Shown in pieces: positions 1-7,813 of a stretch of 64,000 bases of DNA; the first letter of the stretch is position 1, and each line of letters opens with the position of its first letter. Both the position numbers and the translations under genes were made by a program. The DNA comes from Nesterenkonia marinintestina. GTDB taxonomy: Bacteria > Actinomycetota > Actinomycetes > Actinomycetales > Micrococcaceae. The notes below the pieces were generated by a model that did no database searches, was not told the origin of the DNA, and was given only the letters and a program-made list of their open reading frames with translations. The stretch is from NCBI RefSeq assembly GCF_025420485.1, contig NZ_JAOEFD010000005.1, forward strand, positions 1-64,000, given 5' to 3'.

Positions 1-2
1 CC

Positions 3-8
3 TAGAGT
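3..8 (+). promoter_or_regulatory. -10 hexamer of a leaderless promoter (GNAT gene)
   Basis: TAGAGT is followed by six bases and then the ATG at 15. This places the expected transcription start at or next to the start codon, giving a leaderless mRNA. The -35 region lies outside the window. Confidence 0.55.
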
Positions 9-14
9 GAAGGC

Positions 15-668
15 ATGATCGATGACGATGTGCGGGTGTCCCGCGCCACCTCCGAGGAGCTCCCCCGGTGCGCGACGACCATGGCTGAGGCTTTCCACGA
101 CAACGCCGAGTTCCGATGGATCATCCCCGACGAGGACACCCGCAGCTCGCTGCTGCCGGTGTTCTTCGGCTCATCCCTGCGCCATGCCGCGGCCGCCGGC
201 ACCGTCCTGGTCGTCCGCCGGCCCCCATCTGCCGCCGGTGAGCGATCGGAGGCGGAGATCCGCGGTGCGGCCGCCTGGTGTCCGCCCGGCCGCTGGCGCC
301 CGGCGTGGTGGCGGGATCTGTCCAACGCCCCACGTATGTTCTTCGCCGCCGCCCCGCCCCAGCTGCGCCGCTTCGCCCGGCGGGGCTCCCAGGTGGACCG
401 TGCCATGCGCGACGTGCATCCGGAGACTCCGCACTGGTACCTCGCAGGGGTCGGCGTCTCCTCCGACGCCCGGGGCACCGGAGTCGGCTCCGCCTTGATC
501 CGCGCCGGACTCGACCGCGCCGACGCCCAGGGCCTGCCGGTGTATCTGGAGTGCGTGCGGGAGCTCATCCCGTACTACGAGCGTTTCGGCTTCGAGGAGA
601 TCGCCCGGATCGACGTCGGCGACGGATGTCCCGACCAGGTCGGCATGTGGCGGGAGCCCGTCGGCTGA
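15..668 (+). CDS. GNAT family N-acetyltransferase
   Basis: This 217-residue protein should transfer an acetyl group from acetyl-CoA to an amine; the substrate is unknown. The acetyl-CoA binding motif A is clear at about residues 145-161 (VGVSSDARGTGVGSALI, with R153-G154-x-G156-x-G158). It is followed by a motif B-like segment containing YYERFGF near residues 187-193. The N-terminal half is poorly conserved, as is usual for the family. The ATG start is supported by TAGAGT at 3-8, exactly 6 nt upstream, the leaderless promoter pattern seen repeatedly in this window. The gene converges on dnaG with a 16-nt gap. Confidence 0.85.
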   Translation: MIDDDVRVSRATSEELPRCATTMAEAFHDNAEFRWIIPDEDTRSSLLPVFFGSSLRHAAAAGTVLVVRRPPSAAGERSEAEIRGAAAWCPPGRWRPAWWRDLSNAPRMFFAAAPPQLRRFARRGSQVDRAMRDVHPETPHWYLAGVGVSSDARGTGVGSALIRAGLDRADAQGLPVYLECVRELIPYYERFGFEEIARIDVGDGCPDQVGMWREPVG

Positions 669-684
669 GGCCTCGGGGTCGGCC

Positions 685-2592
685 TCAGTCGTCGCCGCGC
701 AGGGCTCGACGGCGCTGCTCGAGCTCCATGAGCTCTCGGTTCAGCCGCTGATGCTCCTCCGGACTCTCCCGCGGGTCCATGCGCTGCAGGCGCCCCAGCA
801 GGTTCGCCTTCTGGTGGGTGATCTTCAGCTCCACCAGCCGATTCAGGATCGACTGGCAGTACCGTTCCACGTCCTCCTCCGTGCGGGCCGGCAGCTGGGC
901 CACCGCGAGCGCGCCCACCAGGGATCTCAGCGGCTGCGGCACCTCGTCGGAGACCGCGGCCACCCAGTTCCGCGGGTCCGTGGCCGAGGCCGCCGCGCTG
1001 ATCACTCCCGCGTGCACCGCCGCGTGGGCCGGGGCGGTGAGGCGGACCGCGAAGATCTCCTCCCACTGCTCGGCGGTCAGCCGGGTCGGGTGCTGCAGGA
1101 TGACCTCCAGCGCCTGCCGCTCCATGGCCACCGCCGGGTCCCGGGGATCAGGCTGCGGATAGCCCCGACCCTCGGCCTCCGAAGGCGGGGCGGACTGCTC
1201 CGGACCCGCCGCATGCCGCGGCCGAGGCTCTGCGCCCCGCTCCGAGCCTCTGGCCGGGGCGGAGCCGCGCCGGCCGGCGGACTGCACCGCGGACTGCACC
1301 TCAGCCATGTCCATCCCCAGCCAGCCGGCCAGCTCTCGGGTGTAGGCCGGCCGCAGAGCCGGATCCTTGATCCCCGCCACCACGGGGGCCGCGTACCGCA
1401 GAGCACCGACCCGGCCCTCGACGGTGGAGAGGTCGTAGCGCTTCATGCCCGCCCGGATGGCGAACTCGAACAGCGGCCGACGGGAGTCGATGAGCTCACG
1501 CACCGCCTGGTCACCACGATGCTGACGCACGTCGCAGGGGTCCATGCCCTCAGGACCCACGGCGATGAACGTCCTGGCCAGGAACTGCTGGTCCTCCTCG
1601 AAGGCCTTCAGGGCGGCGGCCTGTCCGGCGTCGTCGCCGTCGAAGGTGAAGATCACCTCTCCCCCGCCGCCGTCGTCGGAGAGCAGCCGGCGGGCGATCT
1701 TCACATGCCCCTCACCGAAGGCCGTGCCGCAGGTGGCCACCGCGGTGTCGATGCCGGCGGCGTGACAGGCCATCACGTCGGTGTAGCCCTCGACGACGAC
1801 GAGCTCCTTCTTCTTCGCGACCTGCCGCTTCGCGTGCTCGATGCCGTAGAGCACCTGGGACTTCTTGTAGATCTGGGTCTCGGGCGAGTTCAGGTACTTC
1901 GGTCCCTTGTCGTCCTCGTACAGCCGTCGACCGCCGAAGCCGACGGTGGCACCGGTGATGTCTCGGATGGGCCAGATCAGCCGCCCGCGGAACCGGTCGT
2001 AGATGCCGCGGCTCCCCTCGGAGAACAGGCCGGTGTGCTTGAGCTCCTCGTCGCGGAAGCCCTTCGTCCTGAGGTGGCCGAGGAGGTTGTCCCATCCCTT
2101 CGGGGCGTAGCCGACGCCGAAGTCCGAGGCCTCCTGACGGCCGAATCCGCGCCCGGTGAGGAACTCCCGCCCGGTCTGCGCCTCGGGTGATCCGAGCTGG
2201 TGCTGGAAGAACTCGTCGGCGATCTTGTGTGCGTCGAGCAGTCGCTGACGGCGGGAGATCTCCTGCCTGCTGGGTCCGGAGCCCCCGTCCTCGTAGCGCA
2301 GCTCGACGCCGACCTTCGCCGCGAGCCGTTCGACGGTCTCGGTGAATCCGGTGTGCTCCATACCCATGACGAAGGCGAAGACGTCGCCGGACTCCCCGCA
2401 GCCGAAGCAGTGGTAGGTGCCGATGTGCGGGCGGATGTGGAAGCTGGGAGTCCGCTCGTCGTGGAACGGGCAGAGACCCTTCCAGGAGCCGACGCCGGCG
2501 CCGCGGAGGGTCACGTACTGTTCGACGATCTCCCGCAGGTCGGCGCGCTCCCGTACGGCGTCTATGTCCTCGCGTCTGATCAGCCCTGCCAC
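685..2592 (-). CDS. dnaG: DNA primase DnaG
   Basis: This 635-residue enzyme makes RNA primers at the replication fork. The N-terminal CHC2 zinc finger is complete (C41, H44, C62, C65 in CPFHDERTPSF...HCFGC). The TOPRIM catalytic core begins at about residue 265 (VVVEGYTD, catalytic E268) and continues to TFDGDDAG near residue 315. A variable Pro/Arg/Glu-rich linker separates it from the C-terminal helicase-binding region. The length is normal for actinobacterial DnaG. The start is GTG at 2592, placed 6 nt after TAGAGT, so the mRNA is probably leaderless. In many actinobacteria dnaG follows dgt directly; here ybaK and vapBC lie between them. Confidence 0.97.
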   Translation of the reverse strand: MAGLIRREDIDAVRERADLREIVEQYVTLRGAGVGSWKGLCPFHDERTPSFHIRPHIGTYHCFGCGESGDVFAFVMGMEHTGFTETVERLAAKVGVELRYEDGGSGPSRQEISRRQRLLDAHKIADEFFQHQLGSPEAQTGREFLTGRGFGRQEASDFGVGYAPKGWDNLLGHLRTKGFRDEELKHTGLFSEGSRGIYDRFRGRLIWPIRDITGATVGFGGRRLYEDDKGPKYLNSPETQIYKKSQVLYGIEHAKRQVAKKKELVVVEGYTDVMACHAAGIDTAVATCGTAFGEGHVKIARRLLSDDGGGGEVIFTFDGDDAGQAAALKAFEEDQQFLARTFIAVGPEGMDPCDVRQHRGDQAVRELIDSRRPLFEFAIRAGMKRYDLSTVEGRVGALRYAAPVVAGIKDPALRPAYTRELAGWLGMDMAEVQSAVQSAGRRGSAPARGSERGAEPRPRHAAGPEQSAPPSEAEGRGYPQPDPRDPAVAMERQALEVILQHPTRLTAEQWEEIFAVRLTAPAHAAVHAGVISAAASATDPRNWVAAVSDEVPQPLRSLVGALAVAQLPARTEEDVERYCQSILNRLVELKITHQKANLLGRLQRMDPRESPEEHQRLNRELMELEQRRRALRGDD

Positions 2593-2598
2593 AGTGCA

Positions 2599-2604
2599 AC
2601 TCTA
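2599..2604 (-). promoter_or_regulatory. -10 hexamer of a leaderless promoter (dnaG)
   Basis: TAGAGT on the minus strand is followed by TGCACT and then the GTG start of dnaG. No convincing -35 hexamer is visible, which is common for this promoter type in actinobacteria. Confidence 0.6.
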
Positions 2605-2690
2605 CCCAGACGGACGAGTCCGCCGCCCTCGTTCTCCACAGGGTCGGACCGGTGAGGAATCAGACGCCCACAGCCGGGGTTGGACCGAGC

Positions 2691-3209
2691 ATGACCGTCG
2701 AAGATCCCGCCGTGGAACGCCTGCGCCGTGACGCCGTGGAGCACGGCGTCGACATCGAGTTCGTCGCCCGCGGGCCGGCCCGGACCCTGGAGGAGGCTGC
2801 GGCGTCCCTGGACGTGGCACCCCATGTGATCGTCAAGACGCTGGTGGCCAAGGCCCGGCGGACCCAGTCGGCGAAGGACCACAGCTTCGTGATCGCACTG
2901 ATCCCCGGCGACCGTCAGGTCGACTGGGCGAAGCTGCGTCGCCTGACCGGGATGAAGAAGGTGTCCATGACCGCCCCCGAGGAGGCGCTCGAGGCCACCG
3001 GATTCCAGCCGGGGACCATCACACCCTTCGGTGCCGCGGCGGCCGACGGGACCAGGTGGCCGATATTCGCGGACGAGTCGATCGCCGGACGCATCGCCAT
3101 GGGCGCCGGCGCGGACGGGCTGAGCCTGTTCGTCGACTCCGCCGAGCTGTTCGCGGCCTACGACGTCGTCGTCGACGACATCACCAAGACGCCGCCACAG
3201 GCCTCCTGA
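2691..3209 (+). CDS. YbaK/EbsC-type aminoacyl-tRNA deacylase
   Basis: This 172-residue single-domain protein belongs to the YbaK/EbsC/ProX family, whose members hydrolyse mischarged aminoacyl-tRNAs, typically Cys-tRNA(Pro). The family lysine is present in VIVKTLV (K49). The conserved ITPFGA segment and the region ending AMGAGADGLSLFV also fit. I chose ATG 2691 (MTVEDPAVERL) over the upstream GTG at 2652, because homologues begin near this point and the extra 13 residues look non-conserved. The gene is divergent from dnaG and convergent with vapC. The exact tRNA substrate cannot be read from sequence. Confidence 0.85.
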   Translation: MTVEDPAVERLRRDAVEHGVDIEFVARGPARTLEEAAASLDVAPHVIVKTLVAKARRTQSAKDHSFVIALIPGDRQVDWAKLRRLTGMKKVSMTAPEEALEATGFQPGTITPFGAAAADGTRWPIFADESIAGRIAMGAGADGLSLFVDSAELFAAYDVVVDDITKTPPQAS

Positions 3210-3221
3210 AGCCGACGGCGC

Positions 3222-3608
3222 TCACCGACGGGCGTCCAGGATCCAGCTTCGTCCCAGACCCAGCAGCACCGTGTCCGAGGTCAGCAGATCGCATCCCTCG
3301 GCACTCGCCTGAGCCATCAGCATCCTGTCGAAGGGGTCATGCCTGGGCAGATGATCTTCTCGCAGCATCATCGCCGCATGCGTCGAGGACAGCGGAAGCT
3401 CCTTCAACCCGGCCTGGACGAATATCGCAGGGAACGCCTCACCCCCGGGCAGCTCCAGGCGACCGAGCATGTGCTTGATGACGATCTCGGTGACGGATGC
3501 CGAGGAGAAGAGGACACGACGACCATCGGTCAGCATCCGACGTGCCCCCGGCCCCAGCTGCTCGGCATCGCGGTGGACCCACAGCAGGGCGTTCGTATCC
3601 AGGAGCAT
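3222..3608 (-). CDS. vapC: VapC-type PIN-domain toxin
   Basis: This 128-residue PIN-domain ribonuclease is the likely toxin of a type II toxin-antitoxin pair. All four acidic residues expected for metal binding are visible: D4 (MLLDTNALLW), E41 (SVTEIVIKH), D91/D94 (HDPFDRML) and D112 (TSDTVLL). Family members cut specific RNAs, often tRNA or rRNA, when free of antitoxin; the target here is unknown. It starts 3 nt after the stop codon of the antitoxin gene, so the two are almost certainly co-transcribed and translationally coupled. Confidence 0.9.
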   Translation of the reverse strand: MLLDTNALLWVHRDAEQLGPGARRMLTDGRRVLFSSASVTEIVIKHMLGRLELPGGEAFPAIFVQAGLKELPLSSTHAAMMLREDHLPRHDPFDRMLMAQASAEGCDLLTSDTVLLGLGRSWILDARR

Positions 3609-3611
3609 CGA

Positions 3612-3884
3612 TCAGCCGTCTGCCGGACGCACACCAGGGTCGGCCTCGGAATCCCCGTAGAACATCTCCGCGATCTCTGCGTCCGGGCCGTCGAAGACCT
3701 CCACCGGAGTCGTCGCTTCCCGGCGACCCAGGCCGATGACCACCGCAGGTTCGGTGTGTACGACGAGGTCCACCACCGGCCTGCCCGCCCGGGCGATCGT
3801 CACCTCTTCACCCGCCAGAACCCGTTCGACCAGGGCGGAGAGCTGGGACTTCGCCTCATGCATGTTGACCTGGACGGCATTCAT
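3612..3884 (-). CDS. vapB: Phd/YefM-type antitoxin
   Basis: This 90-residue protein has the typical Phd/YefM N-terminus (VNMHEAKSQLSALVERVLAGEEVTIARAGRPV split across residues 6-37), a DNA-binding fold that forms dimers. The C-terminal acidic part should wrap and inhibit the PIN toxin encoded immediately downstream. Such antitoxins repress their own operon together with the toxin. ATG 3884 lies 6 nt after TAGACT, so the mRNA is probably leaderless. Directly upstream of the -10 is a TAGCTA-centred stretch flanked by GACT repeats (3891-3907) that could be the autoregulatory operator (inference). Confidence 0.9.
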   Translation of the reverse strand: MNAVQVNMHEAKSQLSALVERVLAGEEVTIARAGRPVVDLVVHTEPAVVIGLGRREATTPVEVFDGPDAEIAEMFYGDSEADPGVRPADG

Positions 3885-3890
3885 GGACCA

Positions 3891-3896
3891 AGTCTA
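3891..3896 (-). promoter_or_regulatory. -10 hexamer of a leaderless promoter (vapBC)
   Basis: TAGACT on the minus strand is followed by TGGTCC and then the ATG of the antitoxin gene. It overlaps the TAGCTA-centred sequence that is a candidate VapB operator. Confidence 0.6.
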
Positions 3897-4029
3897 GCTA
3901 AGTCGAGTCACTCCGACCAGACCGCCTGTCGTCGAGATCCACGCGCCGCTCGACCTGCGGACCCCGGATCAGGGCATCAGAAGACCGGTCAGCGACAGAT
4001 TTCGGGGACCCTGCGCGGGCGCTCCCGGC

Positions 4030-5373
4030 TCATCCGAACAGCGGGTTGTACATCGGGCGTCCCTGGACGAGAGAGGCATACCATTCCAGAGCCGCACCGT
4101 CGGTCAGGGAGGCGACCTGGTCCACGGCGGCGCGACGGCGGCCGGCGTCGTCCTCCGCGGCCAGGAAGTCACCCTGGAACATCGGCTCCAGGTACTGGCT
4201 TCCCGTGCCGATGAGCAGCTCCATCAGGGATTCGAGCACCTCGCGCTGGCGCAGGTAGATGGGGCGCTGCTGCTTCGAGGTCATGATGTAGGCCGCCGCG
4301 ATCCCCTTCATCGCGGCGATCTCCTCATCGGTCTCCTCCGGCACCACCAGATCCGCCTCGTGGCGGACCAGCGCGCGGTCCCCATAGGCCTCTCGCGTGG
4401 CCCGGTAGCAGGCGCCGGAGAAGCGACCGATGAGCTCACTGGTCATATTCTTCAGCGCGGCCAGCGACCGGCGGGAGCCGTCGGACTCACGCACCCATCC
4501 CTCGGTGGAGGCGAGCCGGTCCAGGGCCGCGCTGATCCGATCATCCTCGGCCTCGGGCAGGTACCACTCACGGGTGACCTGGATGACCCGGCGACGCTGT
4601 ACGGAGTCGTCGATGAACTTCAGCTGGAAGAGCCCGGAGAAGATGCCGTCCTCGACGTCGTGGACCGAGTAGGCGATGTCGTCGGCGGCGTCCATCACCT
4701 GCGCCTCCATGGACTTCCGCGTCCCCGCGACGCCCTCACGCATCCACCCGAACACGTCGAGATCGTCCAGATACACTCCGAACTTCCGGCTGCGCGTGCC
4801 GTCGGCGCGCAGCGGTGCCTCATCGGCCGTCCACGGGTACTTGCACGCCGCGTCCAGCGAGGCGCGGGTCAGGTTCAGCCCGGCCGACCGTCCGTCGGGG
4901 TGGAAGCGCTTGGTCTCCAACCGGGTCAGCAGCCGCAGGGTCTGAGCGTTGCCCTCGAACCCGCCGATGCCCGAGGCGAGGTCGTCGAGCACCGCCTCCC
5001 CGTTGTGGCCGAAGGGCGGGTGGCCGAGGTCGTGGGACAGACAGGCGGCGTCGACGACGTCGGGGTCGCACCCCAGCATCCTCCCGAGCTCGCGGCCCAC
5101 CTGCGCCACCTCGAGGGAGTGGGTCAGCCGGGTGCGGGCGAAGTCGTCGGCGTCGGGCGAGACCACCTGGGTCTTCGCGCCCAGACGCCGCAGCGCGGAG
5201 GAGTGCAGCAGGCGGGCGCGGTCGCGCTCGAACGATGAGCGGTAGACGGACTTGCCGTGCTCGGGCAGCCACCGCTGCTCGTCGGCCTCGGTGTAGCCGG
5301 GCCCCAGTGCGGCGTAGTCCCCCTCGACCCGCTCGGTGCTCGCCGTACCCACAGTCCTGTCCAGATTCCTCAC
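4030..5373 (-). CDS. dgt: Deoxyguanosinetriphosphate triphosphohydrolase-like protein
   Basis: This HD-domain enzyme of about 447 residues is expected to hydrolyse dGTP or other dNTPs to the nucleoside and triphosphate. The HD metal ligands are visible: H85 (RLTHSLEVAQ), H114-D115 (SHDLGHPPFGHNG) and a later D in MDAADDIAYS. Length fits the actinobacterial dgt family. The open frame continues upstream to 5949 but that part is antisense to dusB. I prefer the GTG at 5373, because TACACT lies exactly 6 nt before it. ATG 5415 is an alternative start adding 14 residues. A 72-nt palindrome (5421-5492) separates it from dusB. Confidence 0.88.
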   Translation of the reverse strand: MRNLDRTVGTASTERVEGDYAALGPGYTEADEQRWLPEHGKSVYRSSFERDRARLLHSSALRRLGAKTQVVSPDADDFARTRLTHSLEVAQVGRELGRMLGCDPDVVDAACLSHDLGHPPFGHNGEAVLDDLASGIGGFEGNAQTLRLLTRLETKRFHPDGRSAGLNLTRASLDAACKYPWTADEAPLRADGTRSRKFGVYLDDLDVFGWMREGVAGTRKSMEAQVMDAADDIAYSVHDVEDGIFSGLFQLKFIDDSVQRRRVIQVTREWYLPEAEDDRISAALDRLASTEGWVRESDGSRRSLAALKNMTSELIGRFSGACYRATREAYGDRALVRHEADLVVPEETDEEIAAMKGIAAAYIMTSKQQRPIYLRQREVLESLMELLIGTGSQYLEPMFQGDFLAAEDDAGRRRAAVDQVASLTDGAALEWYASLVQGRPMYNPLFG

Positions 5374-5379
5374 CGGCAC

Positions 5380-5385
5380 AGTGTA
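5380..5385 (-). promoter_or_regulatory. -10 hexamer of a leaderless promoter (dgt)
   Basis: TACACT on the minus strand is followed by GTGCCG and then GTG 5373. The spacing matches the other leaderless promoters here, and it decides between the two possible dgt starts. Confidence 0.5.
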
Positions 5386-5420
5386 CCGAGCCGCACCGGG
5401 GCCGCTCCGGCTCATCCCCC

Positions 5421-5492
5421 ATCGGTTGGGCGTTCCGCGTCGCCCGAAACGCCTCCCAGCGGTGTCTGGGCGACGCGGAACGCCCAACGGAT
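5421..5492 (-). repeat. 72-nt palindromic intergenic element between dusB and dgt
   Basis: The arms GTTGGGCGTTCCGCGTCGCC(C) at 5425-5445 and 5468-5488 are perfectly complementary over 21 bp, with a 22-nt loop. They extend outward to ATC/GAT ends at 5421 and 5492 with one mismatch. RNA from either strand would form a very stable hairpin. It lies after the dusB stop and before the dgt promoter, so it could end dusB transcription. It matches the 72-nt size and ATCG-type outer ends of the elements at 41510 and 61059. Confidence 0.8.
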
Positions 5493-5507
5493 GAAGAGGG
5501 GAGGGGA

Positions 5508-6722
5508 TCAGCCTCCTGAGATGTCGACCTCGGCGGCGTGGATCATGGCCTGCTGGTCCGCATTGAGCTCCTGGGACGCCAACCAGTCCTCCGGCAGGTG
5601 GACCTTCTTCGGCGACCCGGCCCTGCCCCGGGGGCCTTCGGCGTCGGCGCCGGGGTAGCAGATGCTCTGGTCCAGCCGGCCCAGCAGCTCGGCCAGCTGA
5701 TCCAGCGACTCCACCCCGACCAGTCGGGTTCGCAGCTCCGAGCCCACGGGGTAGCCCTTGAAGTACCAGGCGACGTGCTTGCGGATGTCCTGCATGGCCT
5801 TGCGCTCGTCGCCGTCGAAGTAGGGCACCAGCATCTGGGCGTGCCGCATCAGTGTGTCCGAGACCATGGGCAGGTCCGGACGGTGCCGCTCGCCGCGGCC
5901 CTCGAAGGCGGCCTGCAGATCGCCGAAGAGCCAGGGGCGCCCCTGGCACCCGCGTCCGACGACGACGCCGTCGACTCCGGTGCGCCCGACCATCTCCACC
6001 GCGTCCTCGGCGGACCAGATGTCCCCGTTGCCCAGGACGGGCACGTCGGGCAGGGCCTCACGCAGGCGGGCGATCGCGTCCCAGTCCGCGGTGCCGGAGT
6101 AGTGCTGGCGTGCGGTGCGTCCGTGCAGGGCGACGGCGACGACGCCGACGTCGCGGGCCACCCGTCCGGCCTCCAGGTAGGTCAGGTGCTCCTCGTCGAC
6201 GCCCTTGCGCATCTTCACCGTCACCGGGATGCCTCCGCGGGAGGCCTCTCGCACAGCGGTGGAGACGATCGACTCGAAGAGTCGGATCTTCCAGGGCAGG
6301 GCGGAGCCGCCGCCCTTGCGCGTCACCTTGGGCACCGGGCAGCCGAAGTTCAGGTCGATGTGGTCCGCCCGGTCCTCCTCGACCAGCATCCGCACCGCAT
6401 GGCCGGTGGTCACCGGATCCACCGAGTACAGCTGGACGGACCGGGGGCGCTCGTCGGGCTCGTGGCGGATGATCCGCAGGGATTCCGGGCGCCGCTCGAC
6501 AAGGGCCCGGGCGGTGACCATCTCGTTGACATAGAGCCCGCCGCCGTACTCCCGGCACAGCCGACGGAATGCGGTGTTGGTGATCCCAGCCATCGGGGCC
6601 AGCACCACAGGGGTGTCCACAGTGATCGGACCCAGGCGCAGCGGCGGCAGCAGCGCGGTGCGCCCCCGACCGGCGACGGCGTCAGCGGTCACGGACTCAG
6701 CGGTCACGGCCTCAGTGGTCAC
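5508..6722 (-). CDS. dusB: tRNA-dihydrouridine synthase
   Basis: This 404-residue FMN enzyme reduces uridines in the D-loop of tRNA. Family motifs are present in order: APMAGITN (residues 42-49), LNFGCP with catalytic C128, KMRKG, the HGRTA(R)Q segment and the FMN phosphate-binding GNGDIW. The annotated start is GTG 6722, which overlaps the end of the upstream acetyltransferase gene by 11 nt. The first 18 residues are a short repetitive run (TTEAVTAESVTADAVAG) made by near-tandem 15-bp repeats, so in-frame GTG codons slightly downstream are possible true starts. The gene is in the conserved glyS-dusB-dgt order. Confidence 0.95.
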   Translation of the reverse strand: MTTEAVTAESVTADAVAGRGRTALLPPLRLGPITVDTPVVLAPMAGITNTAFRRLCREYGGGLYVNEMVTARALVERRPESLRIIRHEPDERPRSVQLYSVDPVTTGHAVRMLVEEDRADHIDLNFGCPVPKVTRKGGGSALPWKIRLFESIVSTAVREASRGGIPVTVKMRKGVDEEHLTYLEAGRVARDVGVVAVALHGRTARQHYSGTADWDAIARLREALPDVPVLGNGDIWSAEDAVEMVGRTGVDGVVVGRGCQGRPWLFGDLQAAFEGRGERHRPDLPMVSDTLMRHAQMLVPYFDGDERKAMQDIRKHVAWYFKGYPVGSELRTRLVGVESLDQLAELLGRLDQSICYPGADAEGPRGRAGSPKKVHLPEDWLASQELNADQQAMIHAAEVDISGG

Positions 6723-7674
6723 GGGCGTAGACCATGGCTTCGAAGTCCGAGTCCGCCGCGCCCTCGTCGATGAGTCGGCGGGCCACCCGCTTCAGCGGCG
6801 CCATGGAGTCGTCGACCTCGACGGTGACCGGGAAGCGGGCGGAGAGCATGGCGAGGAGCACCTGGGAGGCCGCCTCGGCCTCGTCGTCCTCCAGCTCGGG
6901 GTTCCAGCCGAGCAGCACGTCGGAGGGGTCCTCGCCGCGCTCGGGCGTGTAGCTGATCGCGAAGGCCAGGATGCGGTCCTGCGCACCGGGGGCCCGGTCG
7001 CGCAGCACCACTGCGCCGGAGGCTCCGGTCTCGGGCGAGAGCAGCAGCTGCTGCGCCTTGCCCACCGTCATCTCGGAGCGGTCCCAGGTGTGGATCGAGT
7101 TGTAGAACTCGGCCACCAGGGAGCTCAGCTCCACCGATCCGGTGGCGATGTCCTCGAGGTCGAGCTGATCGGCTTCGAGGTCCGGCGTCGGCAGCGCCCC
7201 GGGGCGCACGACGACACGGCGGGAGGCCTGGACCTTCTGGAAACCGTTGTCCCTCAGGAAGCACTGGGCCGCCGTGCGGGATCCGCACCGCGCCTTGAGG
7301 CTCTGCACCTGGCAGTTCTCGGCCTCACTCTGCAGCAGGTTCAGCAGTTCTGCCGCCACCCCGCGGCGGCGGTGCTCCGGGGCGACCTCCGCATAGAAGG
7401 AGAGGCGGTCCGGGTGCAGGGAGGAGCGCAGCAGCGTGGCCGCCGCCACCGGCACGCCCTGGTCCTCGGCGACCACGGTCCGGGACCACGGCTTGTCGGA
7501 GGAGGGGCGCAGCAGGCTGCGGTCCTGATGGTGCATGGGGTTCTCGGGGTCCCCCCAGACCTCCAGCAGCGCGAGGTCGTCGCCGTCCTCCCAGGGACGC
7601 ACGGTCAGTCCGGAGTCCAGGGTCAGGCAGGCGACCTCTTCGGCGTCGGGGGCGCCGTGGGGCGAGAAGCTCAT
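6712..7674 (-). CDS. GNAT family N-acetyltransferase with two domains
   Basis: This 320-residue protein has an N-terminal GNAT domain with motif A at about residues 102-115 (VAPEHRRRGVAAELL). A second, weaker GNAT-like half contains ILAFAISYTPERGEDPS and ends in PLKRVARRLIDEGA. Two-domain GNATs of this layout resemble mycothiol synthase, but I do not see enough to name it so; the substrate is unknown. The start ATG 7674 has a good ribosome site (GAAGGA, 7 nt upstream). The longer frame to 7740 is rejected because its extra residues are Arg/Pro-rich and lie upstream of that site. It is co-directional with glyS and overlaps dusB. Confidence 0.75.
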   Translation of the reverse strand: MSFSPHGAPDAEEVACLTLDSGLTVRPWEDGDDLALLEVWGDPENPMHHQDRSLLRPSSDKPWSRTVVAEDQGVPVAAATLLRSSLHPDRLSFYAEVAPEHRRRGVAAELLNLLQSEAENCQVQSLKARCGSRTAAQCFLRDNGFQKVQASRRVVVRPGALPTPDLEADQLDLEDIATGSVELSSLVAEFYNSIHTWDRSEMTVGKAQQLLLSPETGASGAVVLRDRAPGAQDRILAFAISYTPERGEDPSDVLLGWNPELEDDEAEAASQVLLAMLSARFPVTVEVDDSMAPLKRVARRLIDEGAADSDFEAMVYARDH

Positions 7675-7813
7675 CGCGTGTCCTTCGTGCACGGGGGGCG
7701 TGCGCGTCGGTCGGCGCAGACCGCGCCGAGGGACGCACACGTGGTATGCGTTCAGCCTCGCGAGTCTAGTCCCGGCCCCGGAGTCCGAGCAATTCCCCGG
7801 TGCCGCCCCCTGA

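Noticed and set aside
751-2190. A plus-strand open frame of 479 codons
   Set aside because: It is antisense to dnaG; the composition is shadow-like and there is no ribosome site.
3222-3884. Defence island around vapBC
   Set aside because: No restriction, abortive-infection or phage genes are nearby; the flanks are housekeeping genes.
5374-5949. N-terminal extension of the dgt frame
   Set aside because: The extra residues run through the 72-nt palindrome and antisense dusB. A start at 5373 or 5415 fits the family length.
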